From the NCBI GenBank assembly GCA_029891345.1, contig CM056993.1, forward strand, positions 226,158,924 to 226,222,923: DNA of 64,000 nt, given 5' to 3'. Below the pieces are notes generated by a model that saw nothing but the letters and a program-made list of their open reading frames with translations, was not told where the DNA came from and did no database searches. Shown piece by piece: positions 25,321 to 37,865 of the stretch. How positions within the stretch are numbered: position 1 is the first letter of the stretch; each line of letters starts with the position of its first letter. This stretch comes from Dryococelus australis (taxonomy: Eukaryota; Arthropoda; Insecta; Phasmatodea; Phasmatidae). The position numbers and the translations under genes were made by a program.

Positions 25321-25990
25321 ACGCGCCGTTAGGTCTCCAAGAAGAATCGGTCTGTGTACAACGCGCTGTTAGGTCTCCAAGAAGAATCGGTCTGTGTACA
25401 ACGCGCTGTTAGGTCTCCAAGAAGAATCGGTCTGTGTACAACGCGCTGTTAGGTCTCCAAGAAGAATCGGTCTGTGTACAACGCACCGTTAGGTCTCCAA
25501 GAAGAATCGGTCTGTGTACAACGCGCTGTTAGGTCTCCAAGAAGAATCGGTCTGTGTACAACGCGCTGTTAGGTCTCCAAGAAGAATCGGTCTGTGTACA
25601 ACGCGCTGTTAGGTCTCCAAGAAGAATCGGTCTGTGTACAACGCGCTGTTAGGTCTCCAAGAAGAATCGGTCTGTGTACAACGCGCCGTTAGGTCTCCAA
25701 GAAGAATCGGTCTGTGTACAATGCGCTGTTAGGTCTCCAAGAAGAATCGGTCTGTGTACAACGCGCTGTTAGGTCTCCAAGAAGAATCGGTCTGTGTACA
25801 ACGCGCTGTTAGGTCTCCAAGAAGAATCGGTCTGTGTACAACGCGCTGTTAGGTCTCCAAGAAGAATCGGTCTGTGTACAACGCGCTGTTAGGTCTCCAA
25901 GAAGAATCGGTCTGTGTACAACGCGCCGTTAGGTCTCCAAGAAGAATCGGTCTGTGTACAACGCGCTGTTAGGTCTCCAAGCAGAATCGG
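25321..25990 (+). repeat. 40-bp tandem satellite, 16.75 copies
   Basis: Sixteen full 40-bp units and one partial unit follow each other without gaps. Each is ACGCGCTGTTAGGTCTCCAA plus GAAGAATCGGTCTGTGTACA. Variation is minimal: C for T at the seventh base in units 1, 10 and 16, an ACCG variant in unit 5, an ATGC variant in unit 11, and a C for A near the end of the last partial unit. Such homogeneity implies recent expansion or active homogenisation. As 40 is not a multiple of 3, all three frames are visited and stops recur, so it is not coding. Array size in the real genome may be larger than assembled. Confidence 0.98.
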
Positions 25991-28320
25991 TTTTTATTGT
26001 GGCTGGTCGGAGCACGAGCGTCTTGCCTTCTTCCATTGTGTACAGTTGAGTCAGTTGTCGATAGTGTGTTTCGTAACAAGTTATTCTAGTAGGGCCCAAA
26101 TTTAGTATCCTTTTTACGTTTTCCCATATAACTTTGTAATTAATAGTTTTATCATTTTCTGGTTAACATGCATTATTAATAAGTATTTCGCAAGTAGTGT
26201 ATATTTTTTTCAATATTTTATATGGAGTGGAAGTAAACGTAATTATGGCTTTTCTAGAGGTTTACCAGTATTCCAAATTAGATACATGGTGTTCCTAATA
26301 TGGAATATATAGTGTGCCCTATATGGAATAGAGTGCCTAATATGGAATAACACTTTCCTTTTTATTTTACGTTACTGAAACTTAGTGCTACCAGTAATGC
26401 TTGTGAAACATTTACCACAACTTACAAAATAATACTATAATTACTACAAGACCAATAATTTCCACCATTATCGTTCCTGTTACACGCAATGAAACTGAAG
26501 TCTTATGTTTAAAATGCAGATTCTTCTCATAGTTTATATATCGCAGCAGGGGGTTGCTATGTTCTATACCGTGCAGTATAATCAAGTGAAGCCAGTTTAT
26601 AGCGTGGAGTTAGACGGTTGTTTTCCGGTAAAAAAGGCCACGTGATCAACAGTAGACTAAATCATTATATTTGACTATCTCTCACATGTGTTCTGATGAG
26701 TATTAAAATCGACATAAATTGACATAAAACCATTTTTGACCTAAACGATAATATGGACTAAGACCTAAACGATAATATAGACTAATCGTGAGTGTGTTTG
26801 TATCAGATAACTAGATATAAATTTCGCCTTTAAATATATAAAGTTATCAATTATTTACATTTAAATGGAAGTGTTATATACGGTGTTTTTGTTGATTTGC
26901 TTCCCATTCCCTATATATTTGGCTTGAAAATATTCCAGGAAATAATTTTATGACGACTATAGGCGCTATTGAAGTCGTCTGCGAGTGCGTTACAAGTGAA
27001 GCAGCCATGTGGGAGAGAGACAACGTTTGTTTACATTGAAATTGAACAGCCTTGCGAGTGCTATATGAACTCACAAGTTGTTCTGAATATTATAGAAATT
27101 TGTGTTATTCTTGCGTTTGTGAAATGTAAATTTGGCATGTAAACACGACATAAAACTATGATCTATTTTTTATTTATTCGGCAACCAACTAAAATAAATA
27201 TTAATGTATGAAAATGCGTACGAGCCAGGCCTTGCGAGTCCAGTGTTTAGTGTATTCGTATATACCGTGGATACATTCGAGAAAGATATCGCATAATTAT
27301 TGTGTGTATAGGGATATGTTATCTGCGCAAGTTTGTAAATTAACAATTTCAGTGTGTTTGATTTTTTCAAGTGCGGTTGTAATTACTAACGTGCCGTGAA
27401 TTTAAGGTCTAACCTGAAAGCTGCTGGCTCGTTGGAGGTAAATACAGGCACTTTTATAAAACTGCAGATACGTATTTTTCTAAATGCCGATTTGCTATTT
27501 CAGTGTAGTAGTTAAATGGAATTAATTTGTTAGTAATGGCAAATCATCTCGTAAACCAATACAAAGCTACAACTTACAAAAACTCCACTCTTGCAATTTT
27601 ATTCTCCCAAAGTCAGCAGAGTTGCAGTGACAAACAAGAAATCAGCTGTTTATCAATACAAGAATATAGGCGTACAATCAAATCAGTTCTCATAATAGCT
27701 ACTGAATGTAACCTTCATGATTTGTAATTTCCATGGTTTCTCGAACTCACTCTATGCAATTTCTGGGGTGACTCAATGAAGACAATTTGACCAATTCCTT
27801 CCTTGTATTCCCTTCATTGTGTTCTTGGTTTACCATTCTCTAATGAACCTGCTGTTGGCATGATGTTAAGTTAAATAAATAAAGATTACTCGTGTGTGTA
27901 GATGGTTATGTATTTAACGGTAGGCTGTAATCATTACAGTAAATTATATGTTTATACATTTTTTAATTTTCCAAAGGTAGTCAAAATAAAGAAAACTTAG
28001 ATAAAGCCACTCTTTTCCTATAACTATGCCCTCTGCAAAATAGAATAACATTGCATGATTTTCTTTAAACTCTATTTCACCCTTCTTAAGGATTTTTTAA
28101 ATTCTAATTTTGAGGGCAACTATTTGAACATAGGCTTATTTTAATATTGATGATGAATCATGGATATTTAGACGAAAATGTTAAATTTTTTAAAACCCTA
28201 CTAGTAAATGAAAAAAAAATGGGATGATGTTTATATATTAACATAACCAAACATTGCCTGGAACAGTTTTATAAATATATTTCTTTGTAATTTTAAGCAT
28301 ACCTTTCCACTAAAATCTGT
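25991..28320. other. No gene recognised over 2.3 kb
   Basis: Ordinary AT-rich DNA. CCTAATATGGAATA-like motifs occur three times at 26,293-26,350. CCTAAACGATAATAT is duplicated at 26,740-26,780. No domain found in the short ORFs. Confidence 0.35.
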
Positions 28321-28329
28321 AAAATGTAG

Positions 28330-30490
28330 CAGTAGCTCGAAAAGAAAATGGATTAGTGAAAGCCTGACAGTCTCAGGACAGATGTTAAAAACAATGCGTA
28401 AAATGCTCAGAACCCAGGGAAAACAAAAATTATACTGTAAGAGATACGAAAAATTATCCTACTCAAATAAAACAAAAGCAATGTGGAACATTATTAATAA
28501 TGAATTGGAACCTAGACAAGGACATGTTAAATTTCCCTTGAAAGTTGAGGTTATAAATCGAAAATAACAACGAAATATCTAATAGTTTTAATGACTATTT
28601 CGCAAACATCCCACTAAAATTGCAAAATGAACACAGAACTACAAATCTTAATCCTGCACACATACCCCAAGACCTAACACTTGGAATGCTAACACGCTGT
28701 TTTTCACACCTATCTCTGAATAAGATATCATAAATGTAATAAAAAATTTCAAAAGTTATAGTTCCTATGGAATAGATGAGGTACCTATGAATCTGCTAAA
28801 AAAGTGTTCTTATTTAATAAAACTGCCGTTGACTTACATTTTCCAGGGAATTTTTCCTGAGGGGCTCAAATATGCCAAAGTAGTACCAATACACAAAAAA
28901 AGTGACAAAGCATTAATGGATAACTACAGGTCTATTGTCCTTCTTACATCCTTTTAAAAAAATTTAGAGAAATTGATAGCAAATAAACTGACACAATTCT
29001 TAATAAAATACAAGGTTATTTCATTGCATCAGTTTGGCTTTGTAGAGGGTAGATCCACAAAACAAGCTATTTACAGTTTTACTGAAAAGATATTAACTTC
29101 TTTGATAAAAAAAACCATTCTAAACAAGTATCTTCGCAGATCTTTCAAAAGCTTTTGATTGTGTTGACCACGATATTTTATTGCAAAATCTTGAGAGGTG
29201 TAACCAATAATATTTTTAAATCATATCTTGATGACAGAAAACAGATCACCTCCATAAGATATGACAAAAATCACATTACAAATATTACGTCCAATATCAG
29301 AACCACGCCACAGGGATCAATAATGGGATAAATTTTATTTTTAATATTTATTAATGATTTTACAGAACAAATAACCAACGACTCTGCTATAATGTTTACG
29401 GATGACAAAAAACATTATGGTAACTAGTTGAAATAACGCTGTTCTTGAAGACAATACAAAACCAACAGTGACTGAGATGTCCAGTTGGTTCCAGTATAAT
29501 AAATTTATATTAAATGTAAACAAATATGTGTTCATGAGTTTCATGCAAATAAATAAACATACAATGCAGGATGAAAGACGCAAAACAATTGAAGAAGACA
29601 GTTTACAGATAGTAAATAGTAGGCTACTAAATTTCTTGGGCTCATTGTAGACAGTAATTTAACATAGAATGAGCATGTTGATAGTGCCTGTAAAAATTTG
29701 AGTTCAATAAGTTTTGCCGTACATACCTTAAAAATGATTTGTAATAATAATACAATACTTCCATACTATTTCTCAAATATCCAGTCCATAATAAATTATG
29801 TAATCATATTTTGGGGTAAATAGACAAAATGGAAAAAGGGTTTTAGATTACAGAAGAAAATAGTGGGGTTAATAGGTAATGAGGAAAAAGAAGCCATTGT
29901 AAGTAGCTATTTATAAATAAAAAAAATTCACACTCTTCCATGCATGTATATGTACCGTAGTATTCTTTTTTACGTGAAAAACATTAAAAAAGTTAAAAAT
30001 AGTGATATACACCATTACTAAACCAGACAAGCTAATCATCTTCACCTATTCTCCTACAGAACCTCAAAATTTACATCAAGTACATACTATGCTGGGGTGA
30101 AACTAATAAATAACCTACTTAGTCATTTGAAGTCAATTATTTTGCAGTAGTTAAAAATAACTGTGCAATCCTACTTTTTAAATAAGGCCTTCTATTCTGT
30201 AGAAGAATACTTGAATAAAGAGGAATTTCTATCGTGCAGAACAAGGGTGATATAAGGAGACTTCATGTAATACCTTGTGTTTCAATCTAATGTAGACTTT
30301 ACATATTTATACTTTAATATATATCTGTACATGAATTGTAACAACTTGTACTGCAATCAATTGTAGTCTTAACATGTTTGTACAGCTGCTAGAATTTACA
30401 AGTAAGTAAATTATATTATTTACCAGTTATATATTTTTATGTTAATGTAATTGTGTGCAAATGTCCATATTGCACAACAAAAATAAAAAA
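28330..30490 (+). mobile_element. Non-LTR retrotransposon (CR1/Jockey-like), 5'-truncated
   Basis: The + strand reads, across many stops and frameshifts, as the C-terminal half of a LINE ORF2. SNKTKAMWNIINNE (about 28,465) belongs to the linker before the reverse transcriptase. The RT then runs to about 29,420. HHYxTR (about 30,010) and a C-terminal stretch follow, then a 3' UTR with AATAAA-like motifs to about 30,490. The endonuclease is absent, as expected for 5' truncation during retrotransposition. I assign CR1/Jockey from the motif style, not from an alignment. Confidence 0.8.
28730..29420 (+). pseudogene. LINE reverse transcriptase domain, decayed
   Basis: Visible in order: GIDEVPMNLLKKC, FPEGLKYAKVVPIHKK, DNYRSIVLL (normally NYRPISLL), LIANKLTQFL, HQFGFVEGRSTKQAI, LSKAFDCVDHDIL split by a frameshift, TPQGSIMG followed by LFLIFINDF, and FTDD in place of the catalytic YADD/FADD box at about 29,395-29,406. 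At least three stops and two frameshifts interrupt it. The enzyme would have copied the element's RNA at the target site. This copy cannot. Confidence 0.85.
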
Positions 30491-30597
30491 CATTGACAAC
30501 TCCTTTCCAAAGGGCATTGGAAGTGTATGGGATGCAAAAAAATGGCGTGCTACACCACCATGGCCTCCATCATGTTAAGACGGGAAAAATTGAGAGA

Positions 30598-30838
30598 GGT
30601 TTGGTGATTTGTAACAACCAAGGTATTGAGAGCCAATGAGGGTGAAATATTGGATATATGAAGCAGCATTGAAATGCATGGGTGGGGAAAACGGGAAACC
30701 TTGAGAAAACATGCCAGCCAGCAGCATCACTCAGCCCAATTCCTATATGTGAAAATCTGTGATTAACCTTACAGGGAAACCAACATGGATCACATCAGTA
30801 GAAGGCAAGTGTCCTACCACTATGCCCACCGCAGCATG
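30598..30838 (-). mobile_element. tRNA-derived SINE, copy 1 (diverged)
   Basis: On the minus strand a tRNA-like head (GCATAGTGGTAGGACACTTG, box A region) is followed by a body sharing TTTTCTCAAGGTTTCCCGTTTTCCCC and a tail like CACCCTCATTGGCTCTCAATAC with the SINEs at 36.4 and 37.6 kb. Box B is eroded. It lies about 100 bp beyond the LINE end. Confidence 0.7.
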
Positions 30839-30839
30839 G

Positions 30840-32950
30840 GAAGGGAGGAGAGCAACCTCATTTCTTCATTGATAATGCTTTTTCATAGAGGAGTGTTTGT
30901 TTGTCAAGTTTCTACAGCGTGGTTCTGAGATATTGAAACTGAATAGTTTTTAATATATTCAGTAGAGAATTTCACACTAAAAATAATAATTGCACAAGTT
31001 GGTAGGTAACAACAAAGAAATTTTGTCACAGGTGTGTCCGTGGACCACTTTGGCTGTGGTTAGTACATGTTCGCTTATTATCGATATCATTGCGGTGCAT
31101 GCGTCTTCCACCCATTGTAGTTCAACAATGTATCCTAATCTAATTAAACTACCCAGAGTAACCTAAAATGCTGGCAAATAAGTTTTCATACATTTTAAAC
31201 CTAAGCATAGGGTGGTTCCTTTATCATCCCTTAAAGTGTATTTATAGAAATAATATCCTGTTGTAGTTTTCTCTCCCAATGTGAAATTTTTTAACATGTT
31301 GGGCTGAATTAAAATTGTGGCTACTGACTGACTAAAGCCTACGCTACAATCACAGTAGCATTCCCGTAACAAAATAAGAGTGGCGTTACCATGGAAGTAT
31401 GAAAGTGAACTGGCTACAACCGCATTAAGAAAACTGTTACGCGACTAATGAGAAACGAGCACAAAAAAAAAACACACAGTGTACATGTATCGCGGATATT
31501 TTCAAACGGTGTGTTGGCTAACCCGATATTTATTTTTGTTAATCTACTTGTGATGAAAAATGTTTCGCGGGAATCATGTTTCGGGATATATAAAGTGTGG
31601 TATACATGTTAATAATTGCATTGACTATTTAAGTAAACGGAAATCAGAACTGTACCCTCAAAATTCATTTAATAACTATGCTCTTGTTATAAGCTTGCAT
31701 TTCACTGACATTCATGGTTGGAAATGTTGTCTCGTAATTCGCCGGCGTAGAACTCGGCGTAAAAGAATTGAAAATATTCAATCCTCTTAACGCTACTACG
31801 GCGAGCAGGCCGCCATCTTACGCCATTATGTTGTGTTGTAGCTGGTGCCATATACAAGTGTGGATACAAATTTTTATTGTTAATTCTTACGGTGTTTGTA
31901 GCCGGGGCATAAGCCATTGGTACTAATGTGCACTTTTGGAGAAAGATGTTACACAGTTTTTGTAGATAGCCTATAGGGAATAAAATTACCCATAACTGTC
32001 TCCTGTCCCTCCCCCCTTTTTATTTTCTGAAAAAATTCTAAAATTGATTGTCCAGTGCAGACAATTCAGTAAAAATTGTAATTTCTGTGTTTTAATTAAG
32101 TACCAAGGGTAACATTGCCCAACATTGTACCCACCAAGGGTACCCTGCCCAACATTGTAGACGCAAGAAACAAAATTGTACCCTACAATAAGGGATAAAT
32201 AAGTATAAAACTATATAATAACAGAGAACTAATGTACTGTAAAGAGAGGGAATAACTAAAACAGGATTTGAATTTATTTACCAGAAACCATTTACTCTAT
32301 TGACATTAAATATGTATAAGTCATATTGGAAACAAACCTCTCCAGTCATTGTCAGTGTTAGGAATTTAAATATAAATGCCAGCAAATAATTATTTATTCG
32401 TGGCTCAGAAACATGTGAACTTTGCCTTCCAGAAATTCAGCTAGGCTGCTGGTCGCCGTTTTGTTGCAGTCATTACTGATACGCAACCTGCAATACATTA
32501 CACGACGACGGTAGAGCGTTGTTATACTTTATTTAATCATTTATTCAAAAAATAGTTTTCCACAAATCCTGATATATGAGCACTATATCTAAAACACGTG
32601 CTGATTGTCGCACATAACCCAATACTGGTCCGTGGTACACACACACGTGATCGGTGGTTTTATGAGGAAATTATTTGGTTGCACAGCTAACACAAGCCAA
32701 TAATAAGCTAGTAAAAATTCCCACGTGAATTGTAATATATATATATATATATATTTATTCATCGTCTTCTTTGTTCCACATGAAATACTTCCAATACAAC
32801 CTTTCTCTCAACGTCATTCTAATGTAAACACAATGTTTTGGTATACTGTCAAGATGGCAGCTAGAGTCTACAGTAAAACCACCTATCTCCAGCGTCTTCA
32901 CCTACGTCACAACATGCCATCTCCTGTATACTCCTAACTCCATGTATCGC
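30840..32950. other. No gene recognised over 2.1 kb
   Basis: Short unassigned ORFs (31,163-31,372 minus; 31,560-31,790 plus). A direct repeat of ACCAAGGGTA with CCCAACATTGTA occurs at 32,102-32,160. A (TA)n run lies at 32,738-32,753. Confidence 0.3.
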
Positions 32951-32989
32951 AGCAACTAAAAGAGTGTCACTGTTACAATACGAGTGTAA

Positions 32990-34480
32990 AGATTATTTAC
33001 ATTTGAAATTGCAGCACAAGAATCGTTTTTTAGGGTTTCCTGCGCAGTTGATGTGAGCCCAGTTTTTACACTTCTGGCACTGGATCCATTCTGTGCTGCT
33101 CCGGGACCACAACTGGCTGCAGTAGATGCACTGTGCACCATCCTCTTCCGATGCGTCTTCATTCTCAGTGTCCTGATCACTTCCGGTATTTTATTCCAGA
33201 TTTTCATCGAGTCCTGAAGAAGGATCTTCACTCTCCACTAGGTATGGAATAATTTTCCTTTGTTTCTTACGTTTGTTACTAAATTAATGTGAATTCAATT
33301 CTGTTAACAATAAATATTTCACACATTTTCTCTTGGCTTCTAGCTCATTTTTGTTTGAAGTCCTTGTTAGAACCATGGCTTATCCTCGTTTTGGTCTACG
33401 ATTGTTTGTAGCAGCGACATTTAATGGTGGTATGTAACATAAGTTTTCCATACCCACATCACAGCATTTAGAATTCACATCATCTACACTGTTCGTTTAT
33501 TGTGTAACAATGTCAGTGTTTTCGTTTGGGAATTTGTAATCACGACATTTGTCTTTGTCTAGTGGGTAGATACTGGATAATCGGAAGCTATTCATTGCTA
33601 TCTCAATTGTAGCAGCCCTTACATAGGCTTTGCCAAATAGTTCTGAAACTCGGTATTGCGTAACTGGTCTTATTGGGTTATTGCGATTTGCTAGCCAATT
33701 TCTAATTTTTGAATTATAGAATGTTTTCAAGGGATGCATGAATGACAAATCACGAGGTTGCAATTTATGAGAACTATGCGGGGGCAAACAAACAATATCA
33801 ACATGGTTCTCACGAGCATATTCTATGACATCTGTATTCCAAGAATGAGAATAGAAACCGTTAAGCACTAAAAGAACAGGGTCGTCAGCGCTTGGTTTTG
33901 TTATAGAAACGAAATGCCTGAACCACTACGCAAACATATGCATCTGATCCAGACTGATTTATGGCAGTCCAAAACCGACCCTGGAGGAGCACCGTAAATC
34001 AGTTCATTTTTCATATTTTTGGGTGGAAATGGGGGAATGAATATTCCACCGGCACTCATGCATATTACAACTGCAACAAGACTTCCCCTTTCAGCAAACG
34101 TGAGTGCACAAATTTGTTTCTTCCCTTTTCTCGTCAATACTCTTATATGCTTAGACTGTCTCGTCGCAGTAGAAGACACGATGCGCTGGGTAACTCTGCT
34201 TGTCATACACACGTTCAAGAATTTTGAAGAATTGTCAACATTTTCTCGACGTAAACTTTTAACATGGTTCAGTGATGTGCCTTGAGGTATTCGAAGAGAG
34301 AGAGCTGTGGATTGTGTACCAGGAATTATTTAGACCATTTTCTGGAAGCAGTTTTGTCATCCTTATTGAAAGGACTGGGGATGTTGTAAACAGTGGCTAG
34401 TTCGTAAGCTAATCTCCTGACATCGCCTCCTGAAAGACTGAAATACGACATCTGAAGCGCACGGCGATTACGAACTAGCG
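32990..34480 (-). pseudogene. Pogo-type DDE transposase with C-terminal PHD-like finger
   Basis: Minus strand, in order. A CENP-B/pogo N-terminal part with LAYELATVYNIPSPFN and KTASRKWSK (34,480-34,330). Then SYPAHRVFYCDET, giving the first catalytic Asp (about 34,160). Then LTFAERGSLVAVVICMSAGG. Then LVLNGFYSH, where family members have D-G-H, so the second Asp is Asn (about 33,860). Then LPPHSSHKLQPRDLSF with the third Asp (about 33,770), and SSIYPLDKDK. The C-terminus at about 33,010-33,140 reads CIYC...WIQCQKC-NWAH-C, a PHD-like zinc finger. Several frameshifts and stops and the D-to-N change make it dead. The 5' end is cut off near 34,480, where a Tc1 fragment begins. Confidence 0.85.
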
Positions 34481-34499
34481 TCAAAACAAACACCCTCGC

Positions 34500-35170
34500 T
34501 CTCGCCCAGGAGTTGAGGCATGTGTTATGTCCGAATGTAGGTTCGTCGCCGTCTGCAGCATCGGGCAGGTGTCCATTACCGCGGATACTTCTAACCACAC
34601 GCGCCTACAACTGCAATGGTGCGTGGAATGTTGCTGGGAGGAACTGGAGGGACGAATGGCATGCCACCGTCGTCGTCTCCGACGAATCGTGCTTCTGCTT
34701 TCTGCGCGACGATAATCGCATGAATGTCTGGCGGCACCACGTGGTGCGAGCCTGGCTGAGTTATCCACTATCGTAACGTCCTAGCACCTGTAGCTATGGT
34801 ATGCAGTGCCATCTGATTTAAAGTCTCGCTTGTACCTAGTCCGCATCGCTAGTACGCTGACCAGCAACTGTTACATCGCGTGTTGTTCTCCGCTATTTCC
34901 AGGGTCATCCTGGGGCTCTATCCCAAGACAATGCTCGACTGCATGTGGCATACATCGCCCGTTGGTTCCTGAATGACTGACCATGTCGCACTGCTTCCGT
35001 GGCCCTGTGTTTTCACCGGCTCTCTCGCCCATCAAAAACGTGTGGTACATGTTTGGACGACAAATGTCCTGCCGCAGTCACAGTGGGAACGTATTGAAGT
35101 AGCATGGGCGGATAAACCCTACAGTGAAATACATCTTAATGTAGAATCTTGTTGAAGTGGTGTGGTAGTC
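34500..35170 (+). pseudogene. Tc1-like transposase fragment abutting the pogo copy
   Basis: The + strand with frameshifts gives EWHATVVVSDESCFCFL (about 34,640-34,700, first catalytic Asp) followed by NRMNVWR, then FQGHPGALSQDNARLH (about 34,897-34,945, second Asp), and a C-terminal stretch with QWERIEVAWADKPYSE to about 35,155. The N-terminal part is short or missing. It begins within about 20 bp of the point where the pogo frame is lost, so it probably inserted into or truncated that element. Confidence 0.7.
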
Positions 35171-36370
35171 ATAGCTCGCATCCTTCTTGGTGTTGCAATT
35201 TTAATCGCCGGAAGTTATGTTATACGTAAAAGTAGACTGTGTATATATTTTTAATCTTTTTATTTCGATGTTTGCAGCAGCAAGGGGACAGATAATTACA
35301 AAGTACATGTGAGTGTTGATTTATTCACTTCATTCTCTGTCACAGCCACTGTAATGAACAAACGTCCTGCTGAATCACTGTATTGAGTTTAATATGAATT
35401 TTACCGGGGTTTTTTTACTCATCGAATTTAGCTTCCTGTGTCCAGAATAATCCTAAATTAATTACCTTCTTTACAATTAAGCGAGGTAAAATCCAGTTTG
35501 ATTTAAAACAACCATTCACCAATAACTTACTGATACTTTCTGGTCACGAAAAGTGCACTACATGATAAAAATATCAATAAATGTTTCTTAGTAGTGTACG
35601 GAAAATAAATTTAATTAATTTACTATCTCCGTGGCAATAAATTATTATTATACATGTTAATAGGCGCACAGTGTAATGCTTAGCGTATGGGGTCGCTAGT
35701 GGCCGGAGAGCAGTCTATATGCTCAAGACTTAAAAATAACCCTTCCTGTAGTAAAACATTGCAGGCAATAAACAAGTCGGTACACGAACCGATGAGATCT
35801 TCAACCAAAAACTGACAATAACCCATGCCCTTCTCAAATTTAAACATCACATCTAGCATGGCTGGAAGATTTCCTAGTGCGCAGGAAGCAGCTGGGTGCA
35901 TTTCTAGACTGTTACCGGGAAGTTACACTCACAAAAATCCAATAAATTAAGTGGAGAATACAAAGACGTGCACTGAAACTACTACCCATCTCAATAAAGG
36001 TTGCCTGAGTTGCTCGCGGCTCGAGAGAAAGTACTAGTATGAAAATGCACAGTATCTGTACAGTATACTATATCTGTCGCTTCGATGTCTCTTTGTAATG
36101 CACCTACTTCTGCGTAGAACATCTTTCAGGAGCAACAAAATTACAGGAAGTGAAAAGATTTTCTTATGAGGTCTGTAGTAACCCTGATTAGAAATATTTC
36201 TTTCCTGACAAGTAGGGAGTTTTAATATTCGTCGACGACATCCAAGTATGTAAACGTCATTTATGGCAGGGCCCACTTCTAAATGCTTGGTAGGTATGGC
36301 TGCTATGGCATAACGGTCAAGTCGCGAGGAAACCAGAACGACAGAGGATAAGTAGAAAGCAGTAGAGTGG
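35171..36370. other. No gene recognised
   Basis: Two short minus-strand ORFs (35,680-35,901; 36,034-36,276) without known domains. Otherwise AT-rich DNA. Confidence 0.3.
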
Positions 36371-36379
36371 ATAGATATG

Positions 36380-36607
36380 GTTGGCTCTTAACCTCGAGAT
36401 CCATGAGGGTGAAGTGAGGTGAGTTTGAAGCAATGCCGGAATGCAAGTGCAGGGAGAGCGGGAGATCCCCGAGAAAACCCGCTTACCAGCGGGATCGTCC
36501 AGCACGATTCCCACATGTACAAACCAGGAGCAATCCCGCCGGGAATAGAATCCGGGTCGCCTAGGTGGAAGGAGAATAGTCTACCCATTAAACCACCGCG
36601 GCCCCCT
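36380..36607 (-). mobile_element. tRNA-derived SINE, copy 2
   Basis: Minus strand: tRNA-like head with GGTGGTTTAATGGGTAGACT (box A) and GGATTCTATTCCC (box B), then a body with TTTTCTCGGGGATCTCCCGC and a tail reading CACTTCACCCTCATGG. The head resembles a Gly- or Glu-type tRNA, a judgement by eye. It aligns end to end with copy 3. Confidence 0.8.
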
Positions 36608-37620
36608 AGAGAGGATAAGCGTCCGTGGACAACCAATAATGTGATCACAGCGCATGCACGTGTATAAAATCGCCAATTATTCTCTCTTACTTCAAACGAA
36701 AGTTTGTCATTCAACTAGCATTATAGGTATGTATTGGTTTACGTAAGATTAGCTTGGACTGTAAAAACACTTCATCAAATATACTTGGTTATAGTCCATT
36801 CGCGGTGACTTCCAACTATTCTTAGGTCATGCTCAGGTTCTATTTCCTGCTTTCTGTTTGTTCCTTCGCCCCACATGGAAACAAAGCTTAACTATGTCTA
36901 GAAAATTACACCAAAAACAGCGCTCCGCATTCGCAAGCACTCAGTGTAATCATATTTTGTATAATGAGTATTTGTTACTAGGCGCTACCAGCACATATAG
37001 ATTCTCCTCTTTTATGGTAATACTTCATAAAAATAAATGTAATAATTAATAGAGAAAATATAAGTAAAAGTTAGTTTTAACCAATAATAAGGTTATTTTA
37101 TATTAACAGAAGTATGAAAAGCTTGTGATACAAGACACATTTACGCAACAACACAACAGGTATGATTTCTCAAAACATTTGATTTAAAAAGTGTAAAGAA
37201 ACCCTGAATTGTCTAAAGATTAGAAAACCCTGTTAGGTTATTACACTATGTCAAAATTCGATTGCTTTAAAGGCAGATGCGCAGTAAATACGACCACCCA
37301 TAGGTGCAAGTATTGCTTGTCGATCTGCAGGCTGTAGAACTGAATCAGCAGGATAAATGTAAACTTGGCAGCAACTCAGCAATGAAGTAGATCGGAGCCA
37401 CTCGTGGATAGCAACACAGTGCAAAGTAATGGAATATAAAATTCCCAGTGAAGCGACAGTCTTCGACGTCTTGCAGGTTGTGAAACTTCATCAACCAGAG
37501 TGAAATATCCCTCGCAAGACGATTCCTAAATAGGCGTAGCCACTTAGCTGCGAGATTCCACTGCCACAGAACTGCACACTGCAGCAATGCACCCTACTGT
37601 ACAGCGCGTCCACAACAAAT
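36608..37620. other. No gene recognised
   Basis: AT-rich sequence between two SINEs with only short unassigned ORFs (36,858-37,049 plus; 37,345-37,587 minus). Confidence 0.3.
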
Positions 37621-37627
37621 TACTTAA

Positions 37628-37865
37628 GTAGGGGTAGCGGTGGTGTAGTGGTTACAACACTCGCCTCCCATCTATGAGAATCGGGTTCGATTTCCAGCGA
37701 GGTCAATCTCGGATTTTAGCATGTGGGAATCGTTCCGGACGATACCGCTGGTCTGAGGGTTTTCTCGGGGTTCTCCCGTTTCCCCCACTCCCTTCATTCC
37801 GGCACTGTTACATACCCACCTCGTTTCACCCTCCTCGGCTTTTAAGACCCTGATGTTAGAAGCCC
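37628..37865 (+). mobile_element. tRNA-derived SINE, copy 3 (best preserved)
   Basis: The head has GGTGGTGTAGTGGTTACAAC (box A) and GGGTTCGATTTCC (box B), the internal RNA polymerase III promoter. The body contains TTTTCTCGGGGTTCTCCCG and TTCCGGCACTG. The tail is CCCTCCTCGGCTTTTAAGAC followed by a short TCACTCACTCAC run. About 240 bp in all. The cloverleaf is not intact enough for a tRNA gene. Confidence 0.85.

Noticed and set aside
25321-25990. CRISPR-like array
   Set aside because: Units are directly contiguous with no unique spacers, and the genome is eukaryotic.
25187-26105. ORFs across the 40-bp satellite
   Set aside because: The unit length is not divisible by three, and each frame meets a stop every 120 bp.
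31741-31800. Basic RRRRTRRKR stretch as a nuclear localisation signal of a gene
   Set aside because: It is a short ORF end with no other protein-like feature.
36388-36714. Overlapping ORFs on both strands at 36.4-36.7 kb
   Set aside because: They fall within the SINE at 36,380-36,607.
37628-37700. tRNA gene
   Set aside because: The pol III boxes belong to a SINE whose body and tail recur elsewhere in the window.
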